Assembly: GCA_024277875.1 (NCBI GenBank)
Contig: JAJRUI010000110.1
Location: 1 to 64,000 of the forward strand
Reading direction: 5' to 3'
DNA from: Deferrisomatales bacterium
GTDB taxonomy: Bacteria > Desulfobacterota > Deferrisomatia > Deferrisomatales > Deferrisomataceae
DNA: 64,000 nt
Shown here: piece by piece, positions 45,590 through 58,056 of the stretch
Layout of the letters: every line of letters begins with the position of its first letter
How positions within the stretch are numbered: position 1 is the stretch's first letter
The notes under the pieces: generated by a model
Databases searched by the model: none
What the model was told of the DNA's origin: nothing
Seen by the model: the letters and a program-made list of their open reading frames with translations, nothing else
Position numbers and translations under genes: made by a program

Positions 45590-45783
45590 TGCCGCTGTAC
45601 GAGTACCGCTGCCCCCGGTGTGACGAGACCCGGGAGGTGCTGGCCCGCTCCGCCGAGAGCGCCCGGGCGCCCACCTGCCCGAACTGCGGGGTCCCCATGG
45701 AGAAACAGTGGGCCCCGGTGGCCACCCACATCGCGGGCGGGGGCGGCTGCTCGGCACCCGGCGGGGGCAGCCCGTTCAGCTGA
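45589..45783 (+). CDS. FmdB-family zinc-ribbon protein
   Basis: A 64-residue FmdB-type putative regulatory protein: MPLYEYRCPRCDET followed by CPNCG gives the two CxxC zinc knuckles, and the tail is Gly/Ser rich. It overlaps the thioredoxin stop codon (TGATG). Function of the family is unknown; a zinc- or nucleic-acid-binding role is assumed. Confidence 0.88.
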   Translation: MPLYEYRCPRCDETREVLARSAESARAPTCPNCGVPMEKQWAPVATHIAGGGGCSAPGGGSPFS

Positions 45784-45947
45784 GGCTGAACCTTCGGGGC
45801 CGGTCGGCCCCCAGGATCAGCCGCGGTCTTGATTTCCGGCGCCAGCCGCCGGCCCACGGGCCGGGCGGCCGGCCGATCGACGGTCCGGCGGCCTGCCGTT
45901 CGTTGCAGGAGCGCTCGCGTCGTTTTCTGTTTTCACGGAGAGGCCTG

Positions 45948-46493
45948 ATGAGCAGGTTCAAACCCGCCGGCCGGACCGCGGCCGCGTTGCGCCGGTGCGC
46001 CGGGATCCTCCTGGTGGTGGCGCTGGCCGCGTGCTCCAACGAACCCGCTCCCCAGGCCCCGTCCGCGGTGGTGCCCGACTTCGAGCTCCCCACCGCGGAC
46101 GGCGGCACGTTCCGGCTGGCCGACCACCGGGGACAGGTGCTGCTCCTGGACTTCTGGGCCACCTGGTGTCCGCCGTGCCGTGCCGCGATCCCCCACCTGA
46201 ACGAGCTCCAGCGCAAGTACCGGGACGCCGGCCTCGTGGTGGTGGGGATGAACCTGGACCAGGACCCGGACGAGCTGGCCCAGTTCATGGAGCGCACCAC
46301 GTTCAACTACCCGGTGGCCCGGGTGGACGAGGCCACCCGCAACCTGTTCGGGGGCGTCCCGTCGATCCCCCTGGCCGTGTTGATCGACCGCAAGGGCCGG
46401 GTGCGCAAAAAGATCATGGGCTTCAGCACCGAGATCGCCGAGCAGACCGAGCGCCGGGTGGTGGATCTGCTGGCCGAACCCCCGCCCCCGTGA
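45948..46493 (+). CDS. TlpA/ResA-like thioredoxin lipoprotein
   Basis: A 181-residue exported protein with a lipobox ending at Cys29 (LAAC) and a thioredoxin-fold active site WCPPC (C74, C77). TlpA/ResA proteins reduce the heme-binding cysteines of apocytochromes outside the cytoplasm, consistent with the system II maturation gene at 37730 and the multiheme cytochromes. The ATG at 45948 has a weak ribosome site (GGAGAGG 5 bases away). Confidence 0.9.
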   Translation: MSRFKPAGRTAAALRRCAGILLVVALAACSNEPAPQAPSAVVPDFELPTADGGTFRLADHRGQVLLLDFWATWCPPCRAAIPHLNELQRKYRDAGLVVVGMNLDQDPDELAQFMERTTFNYPVARVDEATRNLFGGVPSIPLAVLIDRKGRVRKKIMGFSTEIAEQTERRVVDLLAEPPPP

Positions 46494-46497
46494 GCAT

Positions 46498-47259
46498 GTG
46501 GCCGCCGTGACCCGGGACGGCTCCGACGCCCTGCGCCGGTGGCGGGACGTCACCGACCTCAGCCTGGACCGCCTGTCTGGCCGGGGCCTGGACTGGGCTG
46601 CCCGGCCCGCCCCCCACAAGACGTTCCCGGACGCCGAACGCGTCCCCCTGCCCCGCCCCGCCGAACTGGCCGTGCCCCCGGCAGACCTGTGGCGGGTGCT
46701 GGCCGCCCGGCGGTCCCGCCGGGCGTTCTCGGGAACCCCCATCCCCCTCGAACACCTGGCCGCCCTGTCTTGGGCGTGCCAGGGCGTGACCGCCCGCCAG
46801 GGGCCCGCGCTCCTGCGCACCGCGCCGTCGGCCGGCGCCCTGTACCCGTTCGAGACCTACGTGTCGGTGCAGGCGGTGGCGGGGGTCGAACCGTGCCTGG
46901 CCCACCTGGACGTGGCCGGGTTCGCCCTGGAACGGGTCGCGGAGGGGCACCACGGCCGGGCCCTCGCCGCGGCCGCCCTGGGCCAGGGGTTCCTGGCCCG
47001 GGCGTCGGCGGTGTTCGCGTGGACCGCGGTGTACGACCGGGCGGCGTGGAAGTACCGGGACCGGGCCCTGCGCTACCTGGGCCTCGACCTGGGCCACGTG
47101 TGCCAGAACCTGGCCGTGGCCGCCGAGGCACTGGGCCTGGGATGCTGCCCCGTGGCCGCGTTCCTGGACCGGGAGATGAACGAGGTGCTCGGGGTGGACG
47201 GGGACGGTGAGTTCGCGTACTACCTGGCCGCGGTGGGGCCCGTGCAGCGCCGGGGCTGA
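46498..47259 (+). CDS. SagB-type nitroreductase-family protein
   Basis: A 253-residue FMN-binding nitroreductase-fold protein of the SagB/ThcOx kind: LAARRSRRAFSGTPI near residue 67, PSAGALYPFETYVSV, and the C-terminal CQNLAVAAEALGLGCCPVAAF. SagB enzymes oxidise azolines in peptide natural products, but no precursor peptide or cyclodehydratase is nearby, so a free-standing oxidoreductase role is more likely. Start GTG 46498 (or 46507). Confidence 0.82.
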   Translation: MAAVTRDGSDALRRWRDVTDLSLDRLSGRGLDWAARPAPHKTFPDAERVPLPRPAELAVPPADLWRVLAARRSRRAFSGTPIPLEHLAALSWACQGVTARQGPALLRTAPSAGALYPFETYVSVQAVAGVEPCLAHLDVAGFALERVAEGHHGRALAAAALGQGFLARASAVFAWTAVYDRAAWKYRDRALRYLGLDLGHVCQNLAVAAEALGLGCCPVAAFLDREMNEVLGVDGDGEFAYYLAAVGPVQRRG

Positions 47260-47268
47260 CCGCCTACC

Positions 47269-47423
47269 AGGATGCGGAAAAACCCCATCCGCGGGTTTTT
47301 CCGCAACGGCCTCTCGGGGGCGGCCCCGTCGAAACCTTTCAAAGCACTCGGTCTTTCAAACCTCGCGATTTGGCGCCCCTTCCATGGGGCGCGTAGCAGG
47401 TTGCTTTTTCCGCAACCTGCTAC
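47269..47423 (+). repeat. multi-hairpin interspersed repeat, copy B
   Basis: It holds a GCGGAAAAACCC/GGGTTTTTCCGC hairpin (47274-47303), the shared CTCTCGGGGGCGGCCCCGTCG block, a GCGCCCC/GGGGCGC stem and the terminal TAGCAGGTTGC/GCAACCTGCTA hairpin. It fills the space between two convergent genes, and its last bases supply the stop codon of cls, so it may work as their shared terminator. Confidence 0.85.
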
Positions 47424-48859
47424 TGCACCGGCGCCAGGAGCCGCGCCACCCGCACCGCGAGCCGGTACGGGAACGGCCGGCCGTGGAACTCGGACGCCCG
47501 CACCGGCCGGCTGCGGGCGAAGTCGGCCTCCAGCATCTGCTCCACCTCCCGGGCGAACGCCGGGGAGGTGAACAGCAGCGTGATCTCGAAGTTGATCCGG
47601 AACGACCGGTTGTCGAAGTTGGCCGTGCCCACCGTTGCGATGCCGTCGTCCACGAGCATCACCTTCTGGTGCAGGAAACCGGCTCCGTACCGGTAGATCT
47701 TGACCCCGGCCTGCTCGGCCTCGGGCAGGTACGAGTAGGACGACAGGTACACCAAAAGGTGGTCCGCCCGTTCTGGCAGGAGGACCCGCACGTCCACCCC
47801 CCGCATCGCGGCCAGCTTCAGGGCCGTCATCACCTGGGTGTCGGGCACGAAGTACGGGCTGACGATCCACAGACGCTCCCGGGCCGAGTTGATCGCCTGG
47901 ACGAACAGCAGGGTGCAGGTCTCGAACTCGTCGGCCGGGCCCGACGGGACGGCCAGCACGTCCAGGTCGCCCCCGGGGACCGGCTGGGGATCCCAGTCCA
48001 GCTCCGGCAGCTCGCCGGTGGCCGAGTACCAGTCCTCGCAGAACGCGAGCTGCACCGCGTGGACCACCGGCCCCTCCACCCGGACGTGGGTATCCCGCCA
48101 CCGGCCGAACCGGGGGGACCGGCCCAGGTACTCGTCCCCCACGTTGTGCCCCCCCACGAACGCGGTCCGGCCGTCCACGACCACCACCTTGCGGTGGTTC
48201 CGGAAGTTGAGCTGGAGCGGCCGCGCCTTGCTGTGGATCGACGAGAACCCGATCACCGCCACCCCGCCGGCGCGCAACTCGTCCAGGTACGCCTCGGACA
48301 GCTGGTGGCACCCGATCTCGTCGTACAGCAGGTACACCCGCACCCCGTCCCGGACCCGGGCCACCAGCCGGCGCAGGAGGTCCCGCCCCAGGTCGTCGTC
48401 CCGGATGATGTAGAACTGGACGAGCACGTAGTCCCGGGCCCGTTCGATCGCACCGAAGATCGCGGTGAACGTCGCGTGGCCGTCCACCAGGAGCTCGGCC
48501 CGGTTGTGGCACGTCACCGGCATCCGGGTCACCCGGCTCACCACCCGCCCCAGGGTTCCCGGCGCGTCACACAGCAGGTGCTGGCTGGCGGCAGCCGCAG
48601 CCAGCTGGTCGGCCACACCGTGGAGCTCGGTGTCCCCGGCCCGGCGCGCCTTGACATACCCTTCGAACCGGTGGTTGCCGAACACGAGGTACAGCGGCAC
48701 GGCCAGGTACGGGAACGACAGGAGCCCGATCACCCATGCGACCGTTCCCTGGACGGTGCGGCCGTTCATCACCACGTGGACGCCGGCGACCACCCCCGCA
48801 CCGTGGATCAGGGGCAGGGCGACCTGGAAGAACCGGATGACGAGCGGGTGGGATTCCAT
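47420..48859 (-). CDS. cls: cardiolipin synthase / phospholipase D family
   Basis: A 479-residue membrane enzyme. Two N-terminal helices precede two HKD phosphodiesterase motifs, HRKVVVVDGRTAFVGGHN (about 223-240) and HQKVMLVDDGIATVGTAN (about 402-419). It condenses phosphatidylglycerol to cardiolipin. The stop codon lies inside a repeat hairpin. It is the last gene of a minus-strand operon starting at pilZ or ligA. Confidence 0.92.
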   Translation of the reverse strand: MESHPLVIRFFQVALPLIHGAGVVAGVHVVMNGRTVQGTVAWVIGLLSFPYLAVPLYLVFGNHRFEGYVKARRAGDTELHGVADQLAAAAASQHLLCDAPGTLGRVVSRVTRMPVTCHNRAELLVDGHATFTAIFGAIERARDYVLVQFYIIRDDDLGRDLLRRLVARVRDGVRVYLLYDEIGCHQLSEAYLDELRAGGVAVIGFSSIHSKARPLQLNFRNHRKVVVVDGRTAFVGGHNVGDEYLGRSPRFGRWRDTHVRVEGPVVHAVQLAFCEDWYSATGELPELDWDPQPVPGGDLDVLAVPSGPADEFETCTLLFVQAINSARERLWIVSPYFVPDTQVMTALKLAAMRGVDVRVLLPERADHLLVYLSSYSYLPEAEQAGVKIYRYGAGFLHQKVMLVDDGIATVGTANFDNRSFRINFEITLLFTSPAFAREVEQMLEADFARSRPVRASEFHGRPFPYRLAVRVARLLAPVQ

Positions 48860-48866
48860 CTCGGAC

Positions 48867-49496
48867 CTACGCCGTGTCGGGCCGGGTCAGTCCGGGCAGG
48901 TCGGCGACCCGTTCGATCCACGGGTGGCCGTCGGCCGGGGCCGGTCCCACCAGCACGGTCCCCATGCCCAGGTCCCGGGCCGTGTCCAGGTTGACCGGGA
49001 GGTCGTCCACCATGCGGCACGCCTCCGGGGGGGTCAGCAGGGCGTCCAGGAGCTTGCGGTACCCGTGGGGACGGGGCTTGGGCACGTAGTCCATGAACGC
49101 GATGTCGAACACCGCGTCGAACCGGCGGCGCAGCCCCAGGCGGTCGAGCACCCGCCACGCGTGGTCCACCGACCCGTTGGTGAACACCACCTTCCGGCCG
49201 GGCAGGGCTGCCAGGGCCCGGTCCGTGGCCTCGTCCGGGAACAGGTACTGCTCCAGAGGCACGTCGTGGACGTACGCGAGGTACGCGTCCGGGTCCACCC
49301 CGTGCTCGGCCACGAGCCCCCCCAGGGTCACGCCGAACGCGTCCCGGTACCGCGCCCGCAACGCCAGCACCCGGCCGGGGTCCAGGCCCACCCGCTCCAC
49401 CATGAACCGGGTGATCCGCCGGTCCACCAGATCGAACAGGCCCGTGTCGGCCGGGTACAGGGTGTTGTCCAGGTCGAACACCCAGATCGGGCTCAT
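48867..49496 (-). CDS. HAD-family hydrolase (pyrimidine 5-prime-nucleotidase type)
   Basis: A 209-residue HAD phosphatase. Motif I is FDLDNTLYP (nucleophile D8, acid D10), motif II is VFTNGS, and motif IV is MVDDLPVNLDTA. The pattern resembles SDT1/YjjG-type pyrimidine 5-prime-nucleotidases. It overlaps the yihY gene by 4 bases. Confidence 0.88.
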   Translation of the reverse strand: MSPIWVFDLDNTLYPADTGLFDLVDRRITRFMVERVGLDPGRVLALRARYRDAFGVTLGGLVAEHGVDPDAYLAYVHDVPLEQYLFPDEATDRALAALPGRKVVFTNGSVDHAWRVLDRLGLRRRFDAVFDIAFMDYVPKPRPHGYRKLLDALLTPPEACRMVDDLPVNLDTARDLGMGTVLVGPAPADGHPWIERVADLPGLTRPDTA

Positions 49497-50772
49497 CGGC
49501 CGTCCCCCCCCACGGCCAGGTCGGCCCAGGTGATCCCGTCCAGCTCCCGCTCCACCGCGGCCCGGAGCCGCGCCACGGGCGCGCCGCCGGTTCCGCCCTG
49601 CCCCCCGTCCCCCAGCCGGGCCACCCGGAGCACCAGTTCGGCCGCAGGGGTCCGGCCCGGGGCCCGGGCCGGCACCAGGCCGGGGGGGTCGTCCGAGGTG
49701 GCCACCAGGATCCCGTCGTCCAGGAGCCGGTTCACCACCCGTTCCCCGTCTGCCGGGTCCAGCCGGAGCGCGTCCACCACCTCTCCGGCCGTGGGAGCGG
49801 GCTCGCCCCGCTCGAACCGCCGCGCCACCGCCAGCAGGATGTTCAGGCCCACGTCGGCCCGGGGCACCCACAGCCGGTGCCGGCTGCGCAGGTACCGGCC
49901 CCGCCCAGGCGCCTGGTACACGAACGCCAGTTCCGCGCCGAACAGCACGATGCACCAGCTGGTGTACACCCACACCAGGAGCATCGGGAGTTGGGCCATG
50001 GCGCCGTAAATCGCGTTGTACCGGGCCACCCCGAACTGGAACCGGATGTACGCCCACTCGGCGAGCATCCACACGGACCCGGCCACCACCCCGCCCAGGA
50101 GGGCCGACCGCCACGGCACCCGCCGGTTGGGCATCACCGTGTACATGGCCGCGAACGCGAGCCAGACCGCCAGGAGGGGCAACCCCTTGAGCCCGTGCCG
50201 CACCACCGGCCCGACGAGGTCCAGCCGGGCCAGGACCGCTTCGCTCTGGAGCGAGGTCGTGAGGCTCAGGCTCAGGAACAGCAGCAAGGGGCTCACCACC
50301 AGCACCGACAGGTAGTCGGCCACCTTGCGCACCAGGGAGCGGCCCTGCCGGACCTGCCAGATGTCGTTGAACGACCCCTCGATGTTGTTCAGGACCGAGA
50401 TCACGGTGAACACGAGCATGGCCAACCCCACCGCGCCCAGAGCGCCCACCTCGGTGCGGTTGACGTACTCCAGGATCCGGGCCGTCAGCTCTGCGTTTCC
50501 CGCGGTGATGTGCTCGAGGAGCAGGGGCTCGAGACGGCGCTGGACCCCGAGCCCCTTGAGCACCGAGAACATGATCGCCAGCAGGGGCACCAGGCTGAGC
50601 AGCGTGGCGTAGGTCAGGGCAGAGGCCCGCAGGAAGCCCCGGTCCGCTCCGAACTTCCACCCGGTAACCAGGACGACCCGCGCCACCCGCCCCACGGGGC
50701 CCAGGTCCTGGGCGTCCCACAGGAGCCGGTCCAGGCGGTCCCCCAGGGATGGGCGCGCGGGTCCGGGCCGGC

Positions 50773-50776
<4 letters not shown>
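49493..50776 (-). CDS. YihY/virulence factor BrkB family membrane protein
   Basis: A 427-residue protein with six helices (about 40-300) and the family pattern ASALTYATLLSLVPLLAI, then RYNAIYGAMAQLPMLLVWVYTSW. A soluble C-terminal part (about 315-395) looks like a winged helix. The family was once called ribonuclease BN; that assignment is obsolete and the function is unknown. Confidence 0.9.
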
Positions 50777-53669
<2,893 letters not shown>

Positions 53670-54038
53670 TCAGGAGGCAGGCCGGGCGTCGCCCTCCCCT
53701 GCCTCTTCCTGTCCCTCGAACAGGGCCGCGATCACGTGGCGGTCGTCCGGGCCGATCTCCAGGAACTCCACCCCCACTTCCACTTGCTTGCGGCTCCTTG
53801 GGATCTCGTACACGACCCGCCCGCGGGTCTTGATCACCCGGCCCCGCACCGAGATCAGCAGGTCGAGGAACGCCCCCTGACCCAGGTGCTCGTCGCTCAC
53901 GATCATGCACCCGCCGAGGCCCACGACCCGGGTCTTGACGAACCCCTCGGCCTCGGCCTGGCCCAGCTTGCGCACGAGCACCGCGTTCTCTGACGGGATG
54001 CGGGGAAACCGCCGTTTGGCAGCGTAGTCGGTCGTCAT
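53670..54038 (-). CDS. PilZ-domain protein
   Basis: A 122-residue single-domain protein of the PilZ family, which binds cyclic di-GMP. The RxxxR-like motif is AKRRFPRIP (near 8-15) and the second motif is the VVGLGGCMI segment near 38-46, a weak match to D/NxSxxG. Clear AGGAAGGAG site before ATG 54038. Binding of c-di-GMP is therefore uncertain. Confidence 0.8.
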   Translation of the reverse strand: MTTDYAAKRRFPRIPSENAVLVRKLGQAEAEGFVKTRVVGLGGCMIVSDEHLGQGAFLDLLISVRGRVIKTRGRVVYEIPRSRKQVEVGVEFLEIGPDDRHVIAALFEGQEEAGEGDARPAS

Positions 54039-54164
54039 CGGCTCCTTCCTCCATCCCCCCGGGGATCCGCGTGTACTTTACCCCACCCACCCCGGCTCCG
54101 CAAAATCTCGGCGCCGGCCGGCCTTTGCAAAGCCCTCCCCTGGCCGGGGCCGCGGCCTTCTGGT

Positions 54165-54394
54165 ATAGCAGGTTGCGGAAAAAGCAACCTGCTACGCGCC
54201 CCACGGAAGGGGCGCCAAATCACGAGGCTTGAAAAACCGAGTGATTTGAAAGGCCTCGACGATTCCGCAGGAAAGCGGAATCGGACGTTTCGTAGAAACG
54301 CCCAACGGGCGAGCCCCATGGATGGGGCGAGTCACGGGGCCGTCCCCGAGAGGCCGTTGCGGAAAAACCCACGGATGGGGTTTTTCCGCATCCT
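54165..54394 (-). repeat. multi-hairpin interspersed repeat, copy C (long form)
   Basis: Inverted relative to copies A and B. It has the same terminal TAGCAGGTTGC hairpin, GCGCCCC stem, AAATCAC/GTGATTT stem and GCGGAAAAACCC hairpin, plus an inserted block of about 75 bases (54258-54335) made of three more short palindromes. It lies in the divergent gap between pilZ and larC, so it is not simply a terminator. Confidence 0.85.
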
Positions 54395-54452
54395 GATAGA
54401 GGTCTACCCACGCCGATCCCTTTGCCGGCCCGGTTCCCGGAAGGTTCCCGCG

Positions 54453-55640
54453 ATGGACCGACACCTGTACATCGACCCGTTCACCGGAGCGGCCGGCGAC
54501 ATGCTGCTGGCCGCCCTGCTCGACCTGGGCGCCGACCCCGGGGCCGTGGGGGCTGCCCTGGAAGGCGTGCGGTTCCCCGGGGTGAAGCGGGTGCGGATCG
54601 AGACCGCCCCGGTAGAGCAGTGCGGCCTGCGCGGGCTGGGCGCGCGGGTGCTCGTCGAGCCGGAGCCCCCGGCCGGCGGCCAGCCCGTGGCCGTGCTGCG
54701 CGACGCGATCGCCGGCAGCCGGGCGCCGGAGCCGGTGCGGGACCGGGCGCTCGCCGCCCTGGAAACGGTGGCCCGGGCCGAGGCGGCGGTCCACGGGGTG
54801 CCGCCCGAGGCCGTGCACTTCCACGAACTGGGAGGCGTGGACACGGTGGCGGACCTGCTCGGCGTGTGCGCCGCGGTGGCGTCCCTCGGCGTTGCCGCGG
54901 TGACCTGCGGCTCCCTGCCCCTCGGGCGGGGAACCATCCGGTGTGCCCACGGCCGGCTCCCCAACCCATCGCCTGCCACGCTCCGGATCCTGGAGGGGGC
55001 CCCGGTGCACGGGGTGGACCTGGCCCTGGAGACGGTCACGCCCACCGGCGCGGCCCTGGTGCGGACCCTGGCCGACGGGTTCGGGCCGGCGCCGGCCGGC
55101 GTCCTGGGCCGGGTGGGAACCGGGTTCGGCACCTCCCGGATCGACGGCCGGCCCAATTGTACGCGGGTGTGGTGGGTGGCACCCGGGGCGCCGGCCCGGG
55201 AAACCGTGTGGCAGGTGGAGGCCACCCTGGACGACCTGCCCGGAGAGCTGCTGGCCACCCTGGTCCCCGCGTGCCTGGAGGCGGGCGCCCTGGACGCGTG
55301 GCTCGCGCCGGTCCTGGGCAAGAAGGGCCGGCCCGCCCACGTGGCCACGGCCCTGTGCCCCCCCGACGCGGCGGGCCCGGTGGAGGACGCCCTGTTCCGG
55401 CACAGCTCCACCCTGGGGGTCCGGCGGACCCGCTGGGACCGGACCGTCCTCGAACGCATGTGGCAGGAGGTCTCCACCCCGTGGGGGCCGGTCCGTGTCA
55501 AGGTCGGGCTCCGGGACGGACGGGCGGTGAACCGGGCTCCGGAGTTCGAGGACTGCGCTTCCCGCGCCCGGGAAGCGGGCGTACCGGTCAAGGACGTGTA
55601 CGAGGCCGCGCTCGCCGCGGCGCTGGCCCGGGCCGATTGA
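54453..55640 (+). CDS. larC: LarC-type nickel insertion protein
   Basis: A 395-residue DUF111/LarC protein: YIDPFTGAAGDMLLAALLDLG at the N terminus, VHFHELGGVDTVADLLG in the middle and the CTP-cyclometallase C-terminal region. LarC inserts nickel into the pyridinium-dithiocarboxylate pincer cofactor of lactate racemase-type enzymes. larA, larB and larE are not in the window. Confidence 0.9.
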   Translation: MDRHLYIDPFTGAAGDMLLAALLDLGADPGAVGAALEGVRFPGVKRVRIETAPVEQCGLRGLGARVLVEPEPPAGGQPVAVLRDAIAGSRAPEPVRDRALAALETVARAEAAVHGVPPEAVHFHELGGVDTVADLLGVCAAVASLGVAAVTCGSLPLGRGTIRCAHGRLPNPSPATLRILEGAPVHGVDLALETVTPTGAALVRTLADGFGPAPAGVLGRVGTGFGTSRIDGRPNCTRVWWVAPGAPARETVWQVEATLDDLPGELLATLVPACLEAGALDAWLAPVLGKKGRPAHVATALCPPDAAGPVEDALFRHSSTLGVRRTRWDRTVLERMWQEVSTPWGPVRVKVGLRDGRAVNRAPEFEDCASRAREAGVPVKDVYEAALAAALARAD

Positions 55641-55714
55641 CACCCCCGGCAGACGGTCCCTAGAATCGACCGGAACCGCGGCGTCCTTCAGAGCATCCCA
55701 AGACGGAGGTCCGC

Positions 55715-56422
55715 GTGGCGTCCCAGCGTTCCGGCATCAAGTCCTGGCCGCGGGAGGAGCGCCCCCGGGAGAAGTTGCTGGCCCGGGGGGCGGCCGAACT
55801 GAGCCCGGCGGAGCTGCTGGCCATCCTGCTGCGCACCGGCGACGGAACCGCCCGGCGCTCGGCCCTGGACCTGGCCCGGGACCTGTGGACCGCGTTCGGG
55901 GAGGACTGGGACGCCCTGGGCCAGGCCACGGTGGCCGAGCTGTCCAGGATCCGGGGCCTGGGCGTGGCCAAGGCCGCGTCCGTGGCCGCTGCCGTGGAGG
56001 TGGGCCGCCGCCTGGGCAGCCGCCCGCTGTCCCCCCAGGTGCCGTTCCGCACGAGCCGGCAGGTGCACGATCACTACGCACCCCGGCTCGCCGGGGTGAA
56101 ACGGGAACGGTTCTACTGCCTGCTCCTGGACAGCCGGAACCGGTACCTGAGGGACGAACGGGTGAGCGAGGGCAGCCTCACCGCGAGCCTCGTCCACCCC
56201 CGGGAGGCGTTCCGCGCCGCGGTGCGGGAGGCGGCCTCGGCAGTGGTGTTAGCCCACAACCACCCCAGCGGCGACCCCTCTCCCAGCGGGGAGGACCGGG
56301 ACCTGACCCGCCGCCTGTGCGAGGCCGGCCGGGTGCTGGGAATCCGCGTCCTGGACCACGTGATCGTGGGCCGCGACACCTATTATAGCTTCGCCGACAG
56401 CGGGGAACTCCCCCCGCCCTGA
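55715..56422 (+). CDS. radC: RadC/JAB-domain protein
   Basis: A 235-residue protein with N-terminal helix-hairpin-helix (about 60-95) and a C-terminal JAB metalloprotease-like domain: metal ligands H181 and H183 in HNHPSGDPSPSGED. The role in DNA repair named by its symbol is not proved for the family. GTG 55715 follows GGAGG at 6 bases. Confidence 0.93.
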   Translation: MASQRSGIKSWPREERPREKLLARGAAELSPAELLAILLRTGDGTARRSALDLARDLWTAFGEDWDALGQATVAELSRIRGLGVAKAASVAAAVEVGRRLGSRPLSPQVPFRTSRQVHDHYAPRLAGVKRERFYCLLLDSRNRYLRDERVSEGSLTASLVHPREAFRAAVREAASAVVLAHNHPSGDPSPSGEDRDLTRRLCEAGRVLGIRVLDHVIVGRDTYYSFADSGELPPP

Positions 56423-56459
56423 GGCCTGGGGCGCCCCCGGGCGCAACGAAAGGAACCCG

Positions 56460-58004
56460 ATGCGTCGTTTCCGGTTCGGCCTGTTCGTCGCTGCCATCGC
56501 GACCGCCCTTGCCGCGGTCGCAGGGGCGCAAGACCGGGTGCTGGTGCACCCCGTGGAGATCTACAACGCGCCGGACCTGAAACCCCTCGGGCAGGGACTC
56601 CAGGCGATGCTGGCCAGCCGGGTGGCAGGCAGCGGTTACACCGTGGTCCTGGGGGACGGCGAGCCGGCCGAGGCGGACTGGTCGATCCGGACCACGATCA
56701 CGCACCTGGGCAAGGTCTACAGCGTGGACGCCGCCCTCACCCCGTCCAGTGCCGACCGCACCGGCACCCGCGCGTACCAGACCGTGACCGATCCCGACGA
56801 CCTGGTGGCGGCCCTCGAGACGGTGGCCGGGGAGCTCCAGCGCCACCTGGCACGGCTGGTGCCGGCCGCCCCGACCACGGCCCGCTCCCCTGCCCCGGTG
56901 CCCGCGCCGGCCGCCCCCCGGACAACGACCCCGCCACTGCCGACAGCTGCGGCTGCCGGGCAACAGACGGCGGCCGGAAGCTTCCAGGATCTTTTGGCCA
57001 ACGCCCTGCAGAACCCGCGCAAGGCGCCCCCTGAACCCGGCGAGGCCCGGGCCGTGGTCGTGGCGGACGTGGACGGGGACGGCCGGACCGAGGTCTTGGT
57101 GCTGCTGGACGACGCGATCGTGGCGTTCCGGGACCCGGGCGACGGCCTGATCCGGGCGTGGGAGGCGCCCGTGCCCCGGGGCATGCAGGTGGCCACCCTG
57201 TCGGTGGGCGACGTGGACGGCAACGGGCGGCCGGAGGTGTTCGTCGCCGGGATGAACGACACCCACCCCACGAGCCAGGCACTGGAATGGTTCGGCACGA
57301 CCCTGGCCCCAAAAGGCGGGCGGGTGGGCGCGTTCCTGCGCGCCGTGGACGACGGCACGGGCACCCCGGTGCTCCTGGCCCGGGTCCCCGGGACCGGGGA
57401 GGACGTGTTCTCGCCCGGCGTCTACCGGTACGCGTGGTCCGGGGCCGCGTACAAGCGGGACGGCAAGTTCCCGGCACCGGATTTCGTCCACGTCCTGAAC
57501 TTCGACCTCCTGAAGCTGGCGCCCGACGCCCCCCCGTACGTGGTGGCCACCAACCCCGGGGACAAGCTGGTGATCGTGGGATCGGACGGCGACCGGCTCT
57601 ACGAGGGCGGCGAACCGGTCAAGGGCAGCCGCACCCTGCTGGTGGGCCCCGAGAGCCCGATGATCGACCCGCAGGTGTTCCGGGTCCAGGGCAAGACCGT
57701 GGCGTGGGCCGGCCCGGACGGCGTGACCCGGCTGGTGCTGTACCGAAACAGCGGCCCGGCGGGGCGGGTGTTCGAACGGATCGCGGCGTTCGGCCAGGGC
57801 CGGCTGCTGGTGTACCGTTACGACGGGCTGGCCCTGGTGCTCGACGCCCAAGGCCCGGAACTGCCCGGTTTCTTTCCGGACGTGGCCACGGCGCCCGGGC
57901 CGGTGAGGCCCGACCGCACGGTGTTGTACGCGCCCCTGGTGCGCAACAAGGGCACCTTCGTGAAGAAGCCCGAAACGACCCTGCTGGCCTACGATCTGCC
58001 GTGA
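56460..58004 (+). CDS. secreted FG-GAP/VCBS-like repeat protein
   Basis: A 514-residue exported protein: signal peptide (1-23, cut after AGA), an N-terminal domain (about 25-140) that resembles TolB-like or periplasmic nucleotide-free folds, a Pro/Ala/Thr linker (140-185), and a C-terminal beta-propeller-like region with DVDGDGRTEVLVL and DVDGNGRPEVFVA calcium-binding repeats. Probably periplasmic or outer-membrane associated; role unknown. Confidence 0.75.
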   Translation: MRRFRFGLFVAAIATALAAVAGAQDRVLVHPVEIYNAPDLKPLGQGLQAMLASRVAGSGYTVVLGDGEPAEADWSIRTTITHLGKVYSVDAALTPSSADRTGTRAYQTVTDPDDLVAALETVAGELQRHLARLVPAAPTTARSPAPVPAPAAPRTTTPPLPTAAAAGQQTAAGSFQDLLANALQNPRKAPPEPGEARAVVVADVDGDGRTEVLVLLDDAIVAFRDPGDGLIRAWEAPVPRGMQVATLSVGDVDGNGRPEVFVAGMNDTHPTSQALEWFGTTLAPKGGRVGAFLRAVDDGTGTPVLLARVPGTGEDVFSPGVYRYAWSGAAYKRDGKFPAPDFVHVLNFDLLKLAPDAPPYVVATNPGDKLVIVGSDGDRLYEGGEPVKGSRTLLVGPESPMIDPQVFRVQGKTVAWAGPDGVTRLVLYRNSGPAGRVFERIAAFGQGRLLVYRYDGLALVLDAQGPELPGFFPDVATAPGPVRPDRTVLYAPLVRNKGTFVKKPETTLLAYDLP

Positions 58005-58014
58005 GGGACCGGTC

Positions 58015-58042
58015 TTGACAGGGGGGCGGCCGTTCGTATAAT
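58015..58042 (+). promoter_or_regulatory. consensus sigma-70 promoter of the tRNA gene
   Basis: Perfect TTGACA (58015-58020) and perfect TATAAT (58037-58042) with a 16-bp GC-rich spacer (discriminator begins GCG), 15 bases upstream of the mature tRNA end, as expected for a strong stringently controlled promoter. Confidence 0.9.
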
Positions 58043-58056
58043 AGCGCCTCCTCTTC

